DNA of 64,000 bases from Microbacterium sp. 1.5R (GCF_001889265.1 NZ_CP018151.1:992001-1056000); one strand, 5' to 3'; shown: positions 8,078 to 16,915, counted from the stretch's first letter. Numbers and translations are program-made. The notes: generated from the letters alone by a model not told the origin.

Positions 8078-8881
8078 TCAGTAGCTGGCGCGGGTCGTGT
8101 CGTCGGATGCCGGGATGAAGCGGGCGGCCAGAGCCTCGGATGCGCGTGCCAGCATCGCCACGTCGGCACCGACCGCCACGAAGTCCGCGCCGGCGGCGGT
8201 GTACGCATCGGCGGCGGAGGGATCGAAGGCGTTCACGCCGACGGGCGTGCCTGCGGCCGCGACCGCGGCGAACACCTGCTCGACGGCGGCGACGACATCC
8301 GGATGCGTCTGCTGGCCGAGCAGTCCCATCGACGCGGAGAGGTCGGACGGGCCCACGAACACGGCGTCCACGCCCTCGACCGCCGCGATCTCGGAGGCGG
8401 CCTCCACCCCGGCGACCGTCTCGATCTGCACGGTGAGGGAGGTGTGCCGAGCCGAGTCGCGCAGGTAGCCGTCGACCCGGTTCCAGCGCGCGCTGCGGGC
8501 GAGCGCGCTTCCGACTCCTCGGACGCCCTCTGGCGGATAGCGGGTCGCCGAGACGGCCGCGCGTGCCTCCTCGGCCGACGAGACCATCGGGACGATGAGG
8601 TTCTGTGCTCCGAGGTCGAGGACCTGTTTGATCGCCACGGTGTCGTTGGACGGCACGCGTACCACCGGGGTGATCGGATAGGCGGCGACGACCTGCAGCT
8701 GCAGCAGCGTGGACTCGAGCGTGTTGGCCGAATGCTCCATGTCGATCAGCAGCCAGTCGAGGCCCGAGCCCGCAGCCACCTCGGTGACGAGAGAACTGCC
8801 GGAGCACGCCCACATCCCGATGAGCGGGCGATCGGAGGCGGCGAGATGCTCGCGGAAGGAGGGGCTCAGATGAAGCGGCAT
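8078..8881 (-). CDS. hpaI: 4-hydroxy-2-oxoheptanedioate aldolase (HpcH/HpaI family)
   Basis: 267 aa class II pyruvate aldolase. It cleaves 4-hydroxy-2-oxoheptane-1,7-dioate to pyruvate and succinic semialdehyde, the last step of homoprotocatechuate meta-cleavage. Motifs: LIGMWACSGSSLVTEVAAGSGLDWLLIDMEH, VRVPSNDTVAIKQVLDLGAQNLIVPMV, VQIETVAGVEAASEIAAVEG (Glu metal ligand) and VFVGPSDLSASMG (Asp ligand). The start at ATG 8881 lies 16 bp inside the end of hpaH, so translation is coupled. Operon context supports the specific substrate; the family alone would allow other 2-keto-3-deoxy acids. Confidence 0.9.
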   Translation of the reverse strand: MPLHLSPSFREHLAASDRPLIGMWACSGSSLVTEVAAGSGLDWLLIDMEHSANTLESTLLQLQVVAAYPITPVVRVPSNDTVAIKQVLDLGAQNLIVPMVSSAEEARAAVSATRYPPEGVRGVGSALARSARWNRVDGYLRDSARHTSLTVQIETVAGVEAASEIAAVEGVDAVFVGPSDLSASMGLLGQQTHPDVVAAVEQVFAAVAAAGTPVGVNAFDPSAADAYTAAGADFVAVGADVAMLARASEALAARFIPASDDTTRASY

Positions 8882-9651
8882 TCGATCGTTCCCATCGGTC
8901 CGTAGTCGCACAGCACCTGATCGCCGCGAGACACCCACATCGGGCGTGTGAACGATCCTGCCAGGATGACCTCGCCGGCCTCGAGACGCGCGCCGTGCTG
9001 GTGGAACTTGTTCGCGAGCCAGGCGACGCCGGTGGCGGGGTGGCCCAGCACGCCGGCGGCGACTCCGGTCTCCTCGATCTCGCCGTTGCGCGAGAGCACG
9101 CCGGGCACCCATCGCAGGTCGATCTCGTCCGGGCGCCTGTGCACATCGCCGAGGACCATGGCCCCGTAGGCGGCGTTGTCGCTGATCGTGTCGACGATCG
9201 TCCTGCCCTCGAGCTCGATGTGCGAGTTCAGCACCTCGAGCGCCGGCACGGCGTAGTCGATCGCGGCGAGGGCGTCGTCGAGCGTGCAGTCGGGCCCCTC
9301 GAGCGGATGCTTGAGCACGAACGCGAGCTCGACCTCGATGCGCACGTTCGAGAAGTGGTCGACCGGGATCTCGGCACCCGACTCGTAGACGGTGTCGTCG
9401 AACATCACCCCGTAGTCGGGCTCGGTGATGCCGGTGGCCTGCTGCATCGCCTTCGACGTCAATCCGATCTTGCGTCCGACGAGACGGCGTCCCGCGGCGA
9501 TCTGCGAGTCGCGCCAGACCCCCTGGATCGCGTACGAATCCTCGACCGTCGCGTCCGGGTACCGGGCGGTGATCCGGGGGATCACGGAGTGGGTCCGGTC
9601 GGCCTCGGCGAGCTCTCCGGCGATCTGCGCGACGATGTCTGCTGACAGCAT
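8866..9651 (-). CDS. hpaH: 2-oxo-hept-4-ene-1,7-dioate hydratase
   Basis: 261 aa, the usual length for HpaH/HpcG of the vinylpyruvate hydratase family (FAH-like fold). It adds water to 2-oxohept-4-ene-1,7-dioate to give 4-hydroxy-2-oxoheptanedioate. Visible motifs: [58 protein letters not shown] (metal-binding Glu-x-Glu), [12 protein letters not shown] and [22 protein letters not shown] 9651 has GAGGAGAGACGG just upstream. It lies 50 bp after hpaD and overlaps hpaI. Confidence 0.92.
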   Translation of the reverse strand: MLSADIVAQIAGELAEADRTHSVIPRITARYPDATVEDSYAIQGVWRDSQIAAGRRLVGRKIGLTSKAMQQATGITEPDYGVMFDDTVYESGAEIPVDHFSNVRIEVELAFVLKHPLEGPDCTLDDALAAIDYAVPALEVLNSHIELEGRTIVDTISDNAAYGAMVLGDVHRRPDEIDLRWVPGVLSRNGEIEETGVAAGVLGHPATGVAWLANKFHQHGARLEAGEVILAGSFTRPMWVSRGDQVLCDYGPMGTIECRFI

Positions 9652-9701
9652 CCGTCTCTCCTCTGTGTGCGAACCTGCGTGCGAACCTGCGGATGAATCG
9701 A

Positions 9702-10865
9702 TCAGAGCTGGTGGCCGAGCTTGTACTCGCCCTGCTTGTATTCCGGCATGGCCTCGTCGTCGCCGGGTCGCGTGTACGAGAAGCCGTCGGCACCGATCGT
9801 GACGGCCATCTCGGAGTCGTCGGTGCGGGCGACGACGGGCTGCGGGTTGCCGTCGAGGTCGAGCACGAGCGAGGCCTCGGTGTACCAGGACGGGACGACC
9901 GGGTTGCCCCACCAGTCACGGCGCTGGTTGTCGTGCACATCCCAGGTGATGACGGGGTTGTCGGGGTCGCCCGTGTAGTAGTCCTGCGTGTAGACCTCGA
10001 CACGGTGACCGTCGGGGTCGCGGAGGTAGAGGTAGAACGCGTTCGAGACGCCGTGACGGCCCGGGCCCCGCTCGATCGCGTCGGAGCGGCGGAGGGCTCC
10101 GAGCTTGTCGCAGATCGCCAAGATGTTGTGCTTCTCGTGCGTCGCGAAGCAGACGTGGTGCATGCGCGGACCGTCGCCGCCGGTCATCGCGGTGTCGTGC
10201 ACGGTGGGCTTGCGACGCATCCAGGCGGCGTACACGGTGCCCTCGTCGTCCTGGATGTCCTCCGTGACGCGGAATCCCAGGTCCTGCATGAACTTCACGG
10301 CGCGGGGCACATCGGGGGTGACCTGGTTGAAGTGGTCGAGTCGAACGAGCTCGCCCGGGATGTGCAGGTCGTAGCGCCACGACATGCGCTCGACGTGGTC
10401 GGACTGGTGGAAGAACTCGATGGGGAAGCCCAGCGGGTCGACCACGCGCACCGAGTCGCCGACGCCCTTGACGAAGCCCTCCGGGTTGCGGCGCACGTCG
10501 CAGCCGAGCTCGGTGTAGAACGCCACGGCGAGGTCGAGATCCTCAGCTGAGCGCACGCGGTAGGAGAACGCGGCGACAGCGGCGACCGGCCCCTTGCGCA
10601 GCACGAGGTTGTGGTGGATGAACTCCTCGGTCGAGCGGAGGTAGATCGCCTCGTCGTCCTCTTCGGTGACATACAGCCCCAGGACGTCGACGTAGAACAC
10701 CCGCGAGGCCGCGAGGTCGGTGACGACCAGCTCCATGTAGGCGCAGCGCAGCACGTCCGGGGGAGTGCTCTCGGGCGTCGCGATCGGGTTGGCGGTCTCG
10801 ATCGGAGCCTCCTGGCTCACGTAGTAGCCCGAGGAGGTCAGCGTCTTCGCAGTCTTGTCGGTCAT
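9702..10865 (-). CDS. hpaD: 3,4-dihydroxyphenylacetate 2,3-dioxygenase (extradiol, type I)
   Basis: 387 aa, resembling the Brevibacterium-type homoprotocatechuate 2,3-dioxygenase with an N-terminal non-catalytic and a C-terminal catalytic vicinal-oxygen-chelate module plus a C-terminal extension. It opens the catechol ring to 5-carboxymethyl-2-hydroxymuconate semialdehyde using Fe(II) or Mn(II). The 2-His-1-Glu facial triad is visible as His in VRLDHFNQV, His in RMHHVCFATHEKHN and Glu in HRVEVYTQDYYTGDPD. The DNP.ITWDVHDNQRRDWWGNPVVPSWY segment is characteristic of this subfamily. Start ATG 10865, 13 bp after hpaE. Confidence 0.93.
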   Translation of the reverse strand: MTDKTAKTLTSSGYYVSQEAPIETANPIATPESTPPDVLRCAYMELVVTDLAASRVFYVDVLGLYVTEEDDEAIYLRSTEEFIHHNLVLRKGPVAAVAAFSYRVRSAEDLDLAVAFYTELGCDVRRNPEGFVKGVGDSVRVVDPLGFPIEFFHQSDHVERMSWRYDLHIPGELVRLDHFNQVTPDVPRAVKFMQDLGFRVTEDIQDDEGTVYAAWMRRKPTVHDTAMTGGDGPRMHHVCFATHEKHNILAICDKLGALRRSDAIERGPGRHGVSNAFYLYLRDPDGHRVEVYTQDYYTGDPDNPVITWDVHDNQRRDWWGNPVVPSWYTEASLVLDLDGNPQPVVARTDDSEMAVTIGADGFSYTRPGDDEAMPEYKQGEYKLGHQL

Positions 10866-10878
10866 GTCGGGTCCTTGC

Positions 10879-12375
10879 TCAGTTCTTGCCGAAGGTCGGG
10901 TTGTGCGCGCCGCCGAGCGTGATGTGCACGCTCTGCTGGTCGGTGTAGAAGTCGATCGAGCGGTAGCCGCCCTCGTGGCCCAGGCCCGAAGCCTTGACGC
11001 CGCCGAAGGGGGTGCGCAGGTCGCGCACGTTGTTGCTGTTCAGCCACACCATGCCCGCCTCCACGGACTGCGCGAAGTTGTGGGCGCGCTTCAGGTCGTT
11101 CGTCCAGATGTAGGCGGCCAGGCCGTACTTCGTGTTGTTCGCGAGCGAGAGCGCCTCGTCGTCGGAGTCGAACGGGGTGATGGCGACGACGGGGCCGAAG
11201 ATCTCCTCCTGGAAGATGCGGGCATCGGGGGAGACGTCGGCGAACACCGTCGGCGCGACGAAGTTGCCCTCGTCGAAGCCCTCGGGGCGGCCGCCGCCGG
11301 CGACGAGGCGTCCCTCGGTCTTGCCGATCTCGACGTAGCTCATCACCTTGTCGTAGTGCTCGGGGTGCACGAGCGCGCCGACCTCGGTGGCCGGGTCGTG
11401 CGGGTAGCCGACCTTCACGCGCTTCGCCTGGGCGGCGTAGCGCTCGACGAACTCCTCGTAGATGGAGCGCTCGACGAGGATGCGGGAGCCGGCGGTGCAG
11501 CGCTCGCCGTTGAGGGAGAACACGCCGAAGATCGTCGCGTCGACCGCCGCCTCGATATCGGCATCGGCGAAGACGACGGCGGGGGACTTGCCGCCGAGCT
11601 CCATCGACAGGCCCTTGAGGAACGGTGCGGCGTTGCCGAAGATCAGCTGTCCGGTCGAGCTCTCGCCCGTGAACGAGATGAGCGGCACGTCGGGGTGCTT
11701 CACGAGGGCGTCTCCGGCGTCTTCGCCGAGGCCGTTCACGAGGTTGAACACGCCCTGCGGCAGCCCGGCCTCCTCGAAGATGCCCGCCCAGAGCGAGGCG
11801 GAGAGCGGCGTGAACTCGGCGGGCTTGAGCACCACGGTGTTGCCGGTCGCGAGTGCGGGGCCGAGCTTCCACGACTCGAGCATGAACGGCGTGTTCCACG
11901 GGGTGATGAGCCCGGCGACGCCGATCGGCTTGCGGTTGACGTAGTTCATCTGCTTGCCGGGAACCTTGAAGGCGTCATCGGACTGGGCGACGATCAGGTC
12001 GGCGAAGAAGCGGAAGTTCTCGGCCGCGCGGCGGGCCTGGCCGAGCGCCTGGGTGATCGGCAGGCCGGAGTCGTACGACTCGAGCTCGGCGAGGCGGGCA
12101 TCCCGCGACTCGACGATGTCGGCGATCCTGTGCAGCACCCGCGAGCGCTCCCGCGGCAGCATCCGAGGCCAGGGGCCCTCGTCGAACGCGCGCGTGGCAG
12201 CGGCGACGGCGAGCTCGATGTCGGCCTTCTTGCCGGCGGCTGCGGTCGTGTAGGTCTTGTTCGTCACCGGATCGAGCACATCGAACGTGTCACCGTCGAC
12301 GGAGTCGACGAACGCTCCGTCGATGTAGTGCTGGATGTGGTCGGGCAGGTCTGCGGGGATGCGGGAATCGGTCAT
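10879..12375 (-). CDS. hpaE: 5-carboxymethyl-2-hydroxymuconate semialdehyde dehydrogenase
   Basis: 498 aa NAD-dependent aldehyde dehydrogenase that oxidises the ring-cleavage semialdehyde to 5-carboxymethyl-2-hydroxymuconate. Motifs: LITPWNTPFMLESWKLGPALATGNTVVLKPAEFTP (nucleotide site), SFTGESSTGQ, LSMELGGKSPAVV (general-base Glu) and LNGERCTAGSRI (catalytic Cys). NYVNRKPIGVAGLITPWN and the C-terminal GGVKASGLGHEGGYRSIDFYTDQQSVHI are typical of HpaE. The ATG overlaps the stop of the gntR gene and hpaD follows, so operon context supports the substrate. Confidence 0.92.
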   Translation of the reverse strand: MTDSRIPADLPDHIQHYIDGAFVDSVDGDTFDVLDPVTNKTYTTAAAGKKADIELAVAAATRAFDEGPWPRMLPRERSRVLHRIADIVESRDARLAELESYDSGLPITQALGQARRAAENFRFFADLIVAQSDDAFKVPGKQMNYVNRKPIGVAGLITPWNTPFMLESWKLGPALATGNTVVLKPAEFTPLSASLWAGIFEEAGLPQGVFNLVNGLGEDAGDALVKHPDVPLISFTGESSTGQLIFGNAAPFLKGLSMELGGKSPAVVFADADIEAAVDATIFGVFSLNGERCTAGSRILVERSIYEEFVERYAAQAKRVKVGYPHDPATEVGALVHPEHYDKVMSYVEIGKTEGRLVAGGGRPEGFDEGNFVAPTVFADVSPDARIFQEEIFGPVVAITPFDSDDEALSLANNTKYGLAAYIWTNDLKRAHNFAQSVEAGMVWLNSNNVRDLRTPFGGVKASGLGHEGGYRSIDFYTDQQSVHITLGGAHNPTFGKN

Positions 12376-13058
12376 GACTCGTCTCCTGAGTTGTGGTGAG
12401 AACGGGTGTGCAGCGCGTCGAGGAAGGCGTCCCTCGTGCGCAGGCGGTGGTTGCGGGCGGCGAGCTCGATCTCGAGCGGGTCGGCGCCCGTTCGGATCAG
12501 CTCGAGGATCTGCGCGTGCTCCTCGACCGAGTGCTGAGCCCGGCCGGGCACGTAGGCGAAGGTCGAATCCCGGATGCCGGACAGCCGCGCCCAGCCGCGG
12601 TGCACGAGGTCGAGCAGGTGCGGATTCGGGCAGGGTTCGAAGAGCAGCGAATGGAACTGCCTGTTGAGCTCGGTGAACGCGTGGGCGTCGAGATGACCGA
12701 GCATCTGGATCATCCGCTCGTTCACCGCCTCCGCGGCGTCGAGCGCCTCGGCGTCGAGGAAGGGAGCGGAGAGGGCGGTGGCCGAGCCTTCGACCAGCCC
12801 GAGCGTCTGCATCGTGTGCGCGTATTCGCTCTCGTCGACGAGGGTCACCCGCGCGCCCACGTTGCGCTCGAACGTCACGAGGCCCTCGGCTTCGAGCCGG
12901 CGGATCGCTTCACGCACCGGCACGACGCTCATCCCGAGCTCTTCCGCCAACGATCCCAGCACCAGACGGTAACCGGGGCCGAAGACGTGTCCCGAGATCC
13001 GCGAGCGGATCCAGGCGTACGCCTGCTCCGACTTGCTGGAGTTCGCCACCGTCGTCAT
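12372..13058 (-). CDS. GntR family regulator (FCD subfamily) inside the hpa operon
   Basis: 228 aa. The N-terminal winged helix (residues about 12-75: YAWIRSRISGHVFGPGYRLVLGSLAEELGMSVVPVREAIRRLEAEGLV) is followed by an all-helical FCD ligand domain (FTELNRQFHSLLFEPCPNPHLLDLVHRGW, with the N/H metal or ligand residues of that fold). It overlaps its upstream neighbour (ATGA at 13055-13058) and its downstream neighbour hpaE, so it is an internal operon gene. It probably represses the operon and is relieved by a pathway intermediate; the AT-rich region upstream of hpaG (about 14564-14583) is the likely target. Ligand and site are inferred. Confidence 0.87.
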   Translation of the reverse strand: MTTVANSSKSEQAYAWIRSRISGHVFGPGYRLVLGSLAEELGMSVVPVREAIRRLEAEGLVTFERNVGARVTLVDESEYAHTMQTLGLVEGSATALSAPFLDAEALDAAEAVNERMIQMLGHLDAHAFTELNRQFHSLLFEPCPNPHLLDLVHRGWARLSGIRDSTFAYVPGRAQHSVEEHAQILELIRTGADPLEIELAARNHRLRTRDAFLDALHTRSHHNSGDES

Positions 13059-14521
13059 GAGCCGGCACCGGTGCCGGTGGCGGCTTCGTACTTCTCCCGC
13101 CATGCGGCGTTGAGCGGGAAGAGGCCGTCGACCGGATGTCCGGCGGCGACCTGTTCGGCGATCCACGCGTCCTCGATCTCCTGCGCGAGAGCATCGTCTG
13201 CGACCTGCTCGGCGAGCGAGGGAGGGATCACGATGACGCCGTCGCCGTCGCCCACGATGATGTCGCCCGGTTGGACCGTGGCGCCGCCGCACGAGATGGT
13301 GACGTCGGAGTCCCACGGCACGTGCCTGCGTCCGAGGACCGAGGGATGAGCGCCCTGCGAGAAGACCGGGAGGCCGATCTCGGCGACCGCGTCGAAGTCG
13401 CGCACACCGCCGTCGGTCACGACTCCGGCGGCGCCCCGGGCGCGGGCGCGGAGCGCGAGGATGTCGCCCAGCGTTCCGGTGGTCGCGTCGCCGCGCGCTT
13501 CGATCACGATGATCTCGCCCTCGCCGACGGCATCGAACGCCCGCTTCTGGGCGTTGTATCCGCCGCCATGGCTCGCGAACAGGTCTTCTCTGAACGGCAC
13601 GAAGCGCAGCGTCTTGGCCGTGCCGACGATCTTGCTGCCGGGGAGGTTCGCAGAGACGCCATCGATGAAGCACGAGTGGTGTCCGCGCTTGCGCAGCTGC
13701 GACGAGAGGCCGGCTGTCGGAGCTTCCAACAGCTTGGCGCGGAGCTCGGGGGACAGCGCGGACGTGGCCTCAGGCGGCAGACCCGCGTCTTCGCGGGAGC
13801 CCCATGCCTCGGTGCGCTGCAGGTCGTCGACGGCGGGAAGCGAGCCGACCTCGGCGTCGAAGGGCACATCGCCCTGCGTGACGGTGGTCACCAGGCGTCC
13901 CGAGGAGGGGGAGCCCTCGGCATCCGGAGCATCCACCTCGATCTCGACCACATCGCCGGGGACGATCACGGAGGAACCCGCCGGCGTGCCGGTGAGGATG
14001 ACGTCGCCGGGTTCGAGCGTGAAGTGCTGAGAGAGGTCGGCGACCAGCTGGGCGAGGGGGAAGATGAGGCCGGCGGTGGTGTCGTCCTGACGCAGGTCTC
14101 CGTTGACCCAGGCCCGGACACGCAGGGCCGCGGGGTCGATCGCGCGGGCGTCGATCAGCTCTGGGCCGAGAGGCGTGTAGCCGTCGCCGCCCTTGGATCG
14201 CACGTTGGATCCCTTGTCGTTGGCGCGCAGGTCGTAGAGGCCGAGGTCGTTCGAGGCGGTGACCCAGCCGACATGGCTCCACGCGTCATCGAGCGAGACG
14301 TGGCGGGCAGGGGTGCCGATAACGAGCGCGATCTCGCCCTCGAAGGCGAGCAGCTCGGTGCCGGCCGGGCGCTCGACCGTGCCCCCGGAGACACCGACGG
14401 AACTCGCCGGCTTGAAGAAGTAGGAGGGAGCTGCGGGGCGCCGGCCGCGCTGGTCGGCACGGGAGGCGTAGCTCAGATGGATCGCGATGATCTTGCCGGG
14501 GCGGGTCATGGATGCCGTCAC
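13055..14521 (-). CDS. hpaG: HpaG-like fusion: FAH-family isomerase/decarboxylase domain + RraA-like aldolase/decarboxylase domain
   Basis: 488 aa. Residues about 10-225 are a fumarylacetoacetate-hydrolase fold (SYFFKPASSVGVSGG, LLAFEGEIALVIGTPARHVS with the Glu-x-Glu metal ligands, VTASNDLGLYDLR with the Asp, DVILTGTPAGSSVIVPGD). Residues about 255-480 are an RraA/HMG-CHA-aldolase fold (GTAKTLRFVP, HGGGYNAQKRAFDAVGEGEIIVIEARG, GVVTDGGVRDFDAVAEIGLPVFSQG, GDIIVGDGDGVIVIP). Enterobacterial HpaG is a tandem repeat of two FAH domains that decarboxylates and isomerises the ring-cleavage acid; here the second half is an unrelated RraA-type module. The GTG start at 14521 has AGGAGG 6 nt upstream, better than ATG 14509. 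It is the first gene of the hpa operon. The FAH call is firm; the division of labour between domains is inferred. Confidence 0.85.
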   Translation of the reverse strand: MTASMTRPGKIIAIHLSYASRADQRGRRPAAPSYFFKPASSVGVSGGTVERPAGTELLAFEGEIALVIGTPARHVSLDDAWSHVGWVTASNDLGLYDLRANDKGSNVRSKGGDGYTPLGPELIDARAIDPAALRVRAWVNGDLRQDDTTAGLIFPLAQLVADLSQHFTLEPGDVILTGTPAGSSVIVPGDVVEIEVDAPDAEGSPSSGRLVTTVTQGDVPFDAEVGSLPAVDDLQRTEAWGSREDAGLPPEATSALSPELRAKLLEAPTAGLSSQLRKRGHHSCFIDGVSANLPGSKIVGTAKTLRFVPFREDLFASHGGGYNAQKRAFDAVGEGEIIVIEARGDATTGTLGDILALRARARGAAGVVTDGGVRDFDAVAEIGLPVFSQGAHPSVLGRRHVPWDSDVTISCGGATVQPGDIIVGDGDGVIVIPPSLAEQVADDALAQEIEDAWIAEQVAAGHPVDGLFPLNAAWREKYEAATGTGAGS

Positions 14522-14663
14522 GGGGCGCCTCCTCGCGCTTCACGTCGACGCCTTGTGCGTCGTATTCGAAATCATATATCATCGTGTCACCCCTCGGCAA
14601 GCAACTCGACACACCTCGGACGCGAGCCGTGACAATGCGGTCACAATCAAAGGAGACACCCCT
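14522..14663. other. Divergent promoter region between the hpa operon and the MHS transporter
   Basis: 142 bp between hpaG (-) and the transporter (+). The centre is unusually AT-rich for this genome (TTCGAAATCATATATCATCG around 14564-14583), the natural place for back-to-back promoters and for binding of the operon-encoded GntR protein. I see no clean long palindrome. The AAAGGAG ribosome-binding site of the transporter lies at about 14649-14655. Confidence 0.5.
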
Positions 14664-16043
14664 ATGAGCGGGCAGTCACAGGCTGGGTTCACACCCACCG
14701 GCACCATCGCGACACCGGCCGATCGGCGCCGGGTCGTGTTCGCCACCGTCGTCGGCACCACGGTCGAGTGGTACGACTTCTTCATCTACGCCACGGCGGT
14801 CGGGCTGGTCTTCGGGCAGCTCTTCTTCGAGCCGCTCGGCGCGAACAGCGCGTTGATCGCCTTCGCCACCGTCGGCGTCAGCTTCCTCTTCCGCCCGCTC
14901 GGAGCGTTCCTCGCGGGACACTACGGCGACAAGCTCGGGCGCAAGACCGTTCTCATGTGGACGCTGATCCTGATGGGAGCGGCGACCGCGCTCATCGGAG
15001 TCCTGCCGACCTACGACGCGATCGGGATCGCCGCACCCATCCTGCTGGTGCTGCTGCGCATCCTGCAGGGCATCTCGGCCGGAGGCGAGTGGGGCGGTGC
15101 GGTGCTGATGGCCGTCGAGCACGCCCCGAAGAAGAAGCGCGGGATCTTCGGCGCATCGCCCCAGATCGGTGTGCCGCTCGGTCTGCTGCTCGCGTCGGGA
15201 GTGATGGCGCTGATGACGGCGATCGCCCCCGGAGACCAGTTCATCCAGTGGGGCTGGCGCATCCCGTTCCTGCTCAGCGTCGTCCTGATCCTGGTCGGCT
15301 ACTACGTGCGCCGCAAGGTCGAGGAGAGCCCGGTGTTCATCGAGCTCGCCGAGCGCAAGGAGAAGGCGAGCATGCCGATCGTGCAGCTGTTCCGCAAGCA
15401 CCTCCTGCTCGTCATCGTCGCCGCCCTCGTCTTCGCCGGAAACAACGCGGTCGGGTACATGACGACCGGCGGATACATCCAGGGCTACGCCACCAACCCC
15501 GAGGGCCCGATCGGTCTCGAGCGCGGACCGGTGCTGTGGGCGGTCACCGGCTCGGCCGTCACCTGGCTCATCACGACGCTCATCGCCGGGTGGCTGTCGG
15601 ACCGCATCGGTCGGCGCACCACCTACATCATCGGCTGGGTGATGCAGCTCGTCGGTGTGTTCACGCTCTTCCCGCTCGTGAACACAGGCCAGGTCGGACT
15701 GCTGTTCGCCGGCCTCGCGATCCTCACGATCGGTCTCGGCTTCACCTACGGGCCGCAGGCGGCGCTCTACACCGAGCTCTTCCCCGCCAGCATCCGCTTC
15801 TCGGGCGTCTCGATCTCGTATGCGATCGGCGCCATCGCCGGCGGTGCGTTCGCGCCGACCATCGCGACCGCCATCGTGCAGGCGACCGGCTCGACGCAGG
15901 CCGTCACGTGGTACCTCGCCGGCATGACGCTGCTCGGCCTCGTGGCGACGCTGCTGCTGCGTGATCGCTCGGGCATCCCGCTGGGGCCGGATCACGAGGA
16001 GGAGCAGTCCGTGAGCCCGATCCGCGGGCTCGCCAGGGCCTGA
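14664..16043 (+). CDS. MHS-family (metabolite:H+ symporter) MFS transporter, probable aromatic-acid uptake
   Basis: 459 aa, about 12 membrane segments. The N-terminal FATVVGTTVEWYDFFIYATAVGLVFGQLFF is the signature of the MHS branch (shikimate, alpha-ketoglutarate and proline/betaine porters), followed by VGVSFLFRPLGAFLAGHYGDKLGRKTVLMWTLILMG, the MFS loop 2-3 motif. Start ATG 14664 with AAAGGAG. It is divergent from the hpa operon, so it plausibly imports hydroxyphenylacetate or homoprotocatechuate (inference). It is followed by a strong hairpin at 16052-16096. The transporter at 49588 belongs to the same subfamily. Confidence 0.88.
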   Translation: MSGQSQAGFTPTGTIATPADRRRVVFATVVGTTVEWYDFFIYATAVGLVFGQLFFEPLGANSALIAFATVGVSFLFRPLGAFLAGHYGDKLGRKTVLMWTLILMGAATALIGVLPTYDAIGIAAPILLVLLRILQGISAGGEWGGAVLMAVEHAPKKKRGIFGASPQIGVPLGLLLASGVMALMTAIAPGDQFIQWGWRIPFLLSVVLILVGYYVRRKVEESPVFIELAERKEKASMPIVQLFRKHLLLVIVAALVFAGNNAVGYMTTGGYIQGYATNPEGPIGLERGPVLWAVTGSAVTWLITTLIAGWLSDRIGRRTTYIIGWVMQLVGVFTLFPLVNTGQVGLLFAGLAILTIGLGFTYGPQAALYTELFPASIRFSGVSISYAIGAIAGGAFAPTIATAIVQATGSTQAVTWYLAGMTLLGLVATLLLRDRSGIPLGPDHEEEQSVSPIRGLARA

Positions 16044-16051
16044 CCCGCATC

Positions 16052-16096
16052 CACGCACGAGCGCACGTCCGCCTGGCGGGCGTGCGTTCGTGCGTG
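16052..16096. terminator. Long imperfect hairpin between the convergent MHS and IclR genes
   Basis: CACGCACGAGCGCACG...CCGCC pairs with GGCGG...CGTGCGTTCGTGCGTG across a very short loop centred at about 16074. The stem of about 20 bp has two non-Watson-Crick positions. It lies between genes transcribed toward each other, so it probably terminates both. No T-tract. Confidence 0.65.
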
Positions 16097-16135
16097 TGCA
16101 GGAGAGCGTCGGTCCGGTTCTCCGCCGCCGAGCGC

Positions 16136-16837
16136 TCAGCCGTCGAGCGCGTCGCGGATCGCGGATGCCGAGCGCCTCAGGCGGTCCGCGATCTCGGCGT
16201 CGTCGAGGGCGGTCGCGACGTGGACGACCGCGATCGCCGCGGGCCGCTGGCCGCGCAGCACGAGGGGCACGGCGACGGACTGCACGGTGGGGATGACCTC
16301 GTCATGGCTCGTCGCATATCCGCGGGCGCGAGCTCGGTCGACCTCTGCGCGCAGTGTCGCCCCCGGTTCTCCGGGCCACTGGGACACCGGGAGCTGCGTG
16401 AGGATCGCCTTGCCTGGCGCTCCGACCGTGACGGAGTGCCTGGCGCCCGGTCGCTGGGCGACGCTCGCGATCGCGTGGCGGGGTTCGATGCTCGCGAGCG
16501 TGATGCAGTCATCGCCGTCGAGCACGCCGAGGAAGCAGGTCATGCCGAGCTCGTTGGCGATCGCGGTCAGCTCGGGGATGGCCTCGGCCTGCAGATCGTG
16601 AGCCACGCCCGCTGCCAGCGCGGCCATGCGCGGTCCCAGGGTCACGGCGCCTGAGGCGTCCCTTCCGATGAGTCGGTGGTCTTCCAGGGTGCGCAGCAGG
16701 CGATAGGCGACCGAGCGATGCACGTCGAGTCGCCCCGCGATCTCGTCGATCGTGAGGGGGATCCGCGCATCGGCGAGAACCTCCAGGATGCGGATGCCGC
16801 GGCTCAGGGTCTGCGAGGCCGGAGTGCCTTCGGGCAT
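16136..16837 (-). CDS. IclR family transcriptional regulator
   Basis: 233 aa. The N-terminal winged helix (QTLSRGIRILEVLADARIPLTIDEIAGRLDVHRSVAYRLLRTLEDHRLI, about residues 9-57) is followed by the IclR effector domain (LTAIANELGMTCFLGVLDGDDCITLASIEP, HSVTVGAPGKAIL, RARGYATSHDEVIPTVQSVAVPL). ATG 16837 has AAGGGAG upstream. It is divergent from the flavoprotein hydroxylase gene at 16970. Two inverted repeats of identical form in the shared promoter region are its likely operators. Probably responds to the hydroxylase substrate or product (inference). Confidence 0.92.
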   Translation of the reverse strand: MPEGTPASQTLSRGIRILEVLADARIPLTIDEIAGRLDVHRSVAYRLLRTLEDHRLIGRDASGAVTLGPRMAALAAGVAHDLQAEAIPELTAIANELGMTCFLGVLDGDDCITLASIEPRHAIASVAQRPGARHSVTVGAPGKAILTQLPVSQWPGEPGATLRAEVDRARARGYATSHDEVIPTVQSVAVPLVLRGQRPAAIAVVHVATALDDAEIADRLRRSASAIRDALDG

Positions 16838-16880
16838 GCGTGCGCTCCCTTGCGTTTCGAGACGACCGTCCCTAAGCTGT

Positions 16881-16915
16881 GTTCAATAGTAGAACGTCGT
16901 GTTCGAATATAGAAC
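16881..16915. promoter_or_regulatory. Pair of GTTC-N7-GAAC inverted repeats, probable IclR operators
   Basis: GTTCAATAGTAGAAC (16881-16895) and GTTCGAATATAGAAC (16901-16915) are two copies of the same GTTC-N7-GAAC palindrome with centres 20 bp apart, about two helical turns. They lie between the divergent IclR and hydroxylase starts in an AT-richer patch that probably also holds the promoters. IclR proteins bind as paired dimers to such repeats. Occupancy is inferred. Confidence 0.75.
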
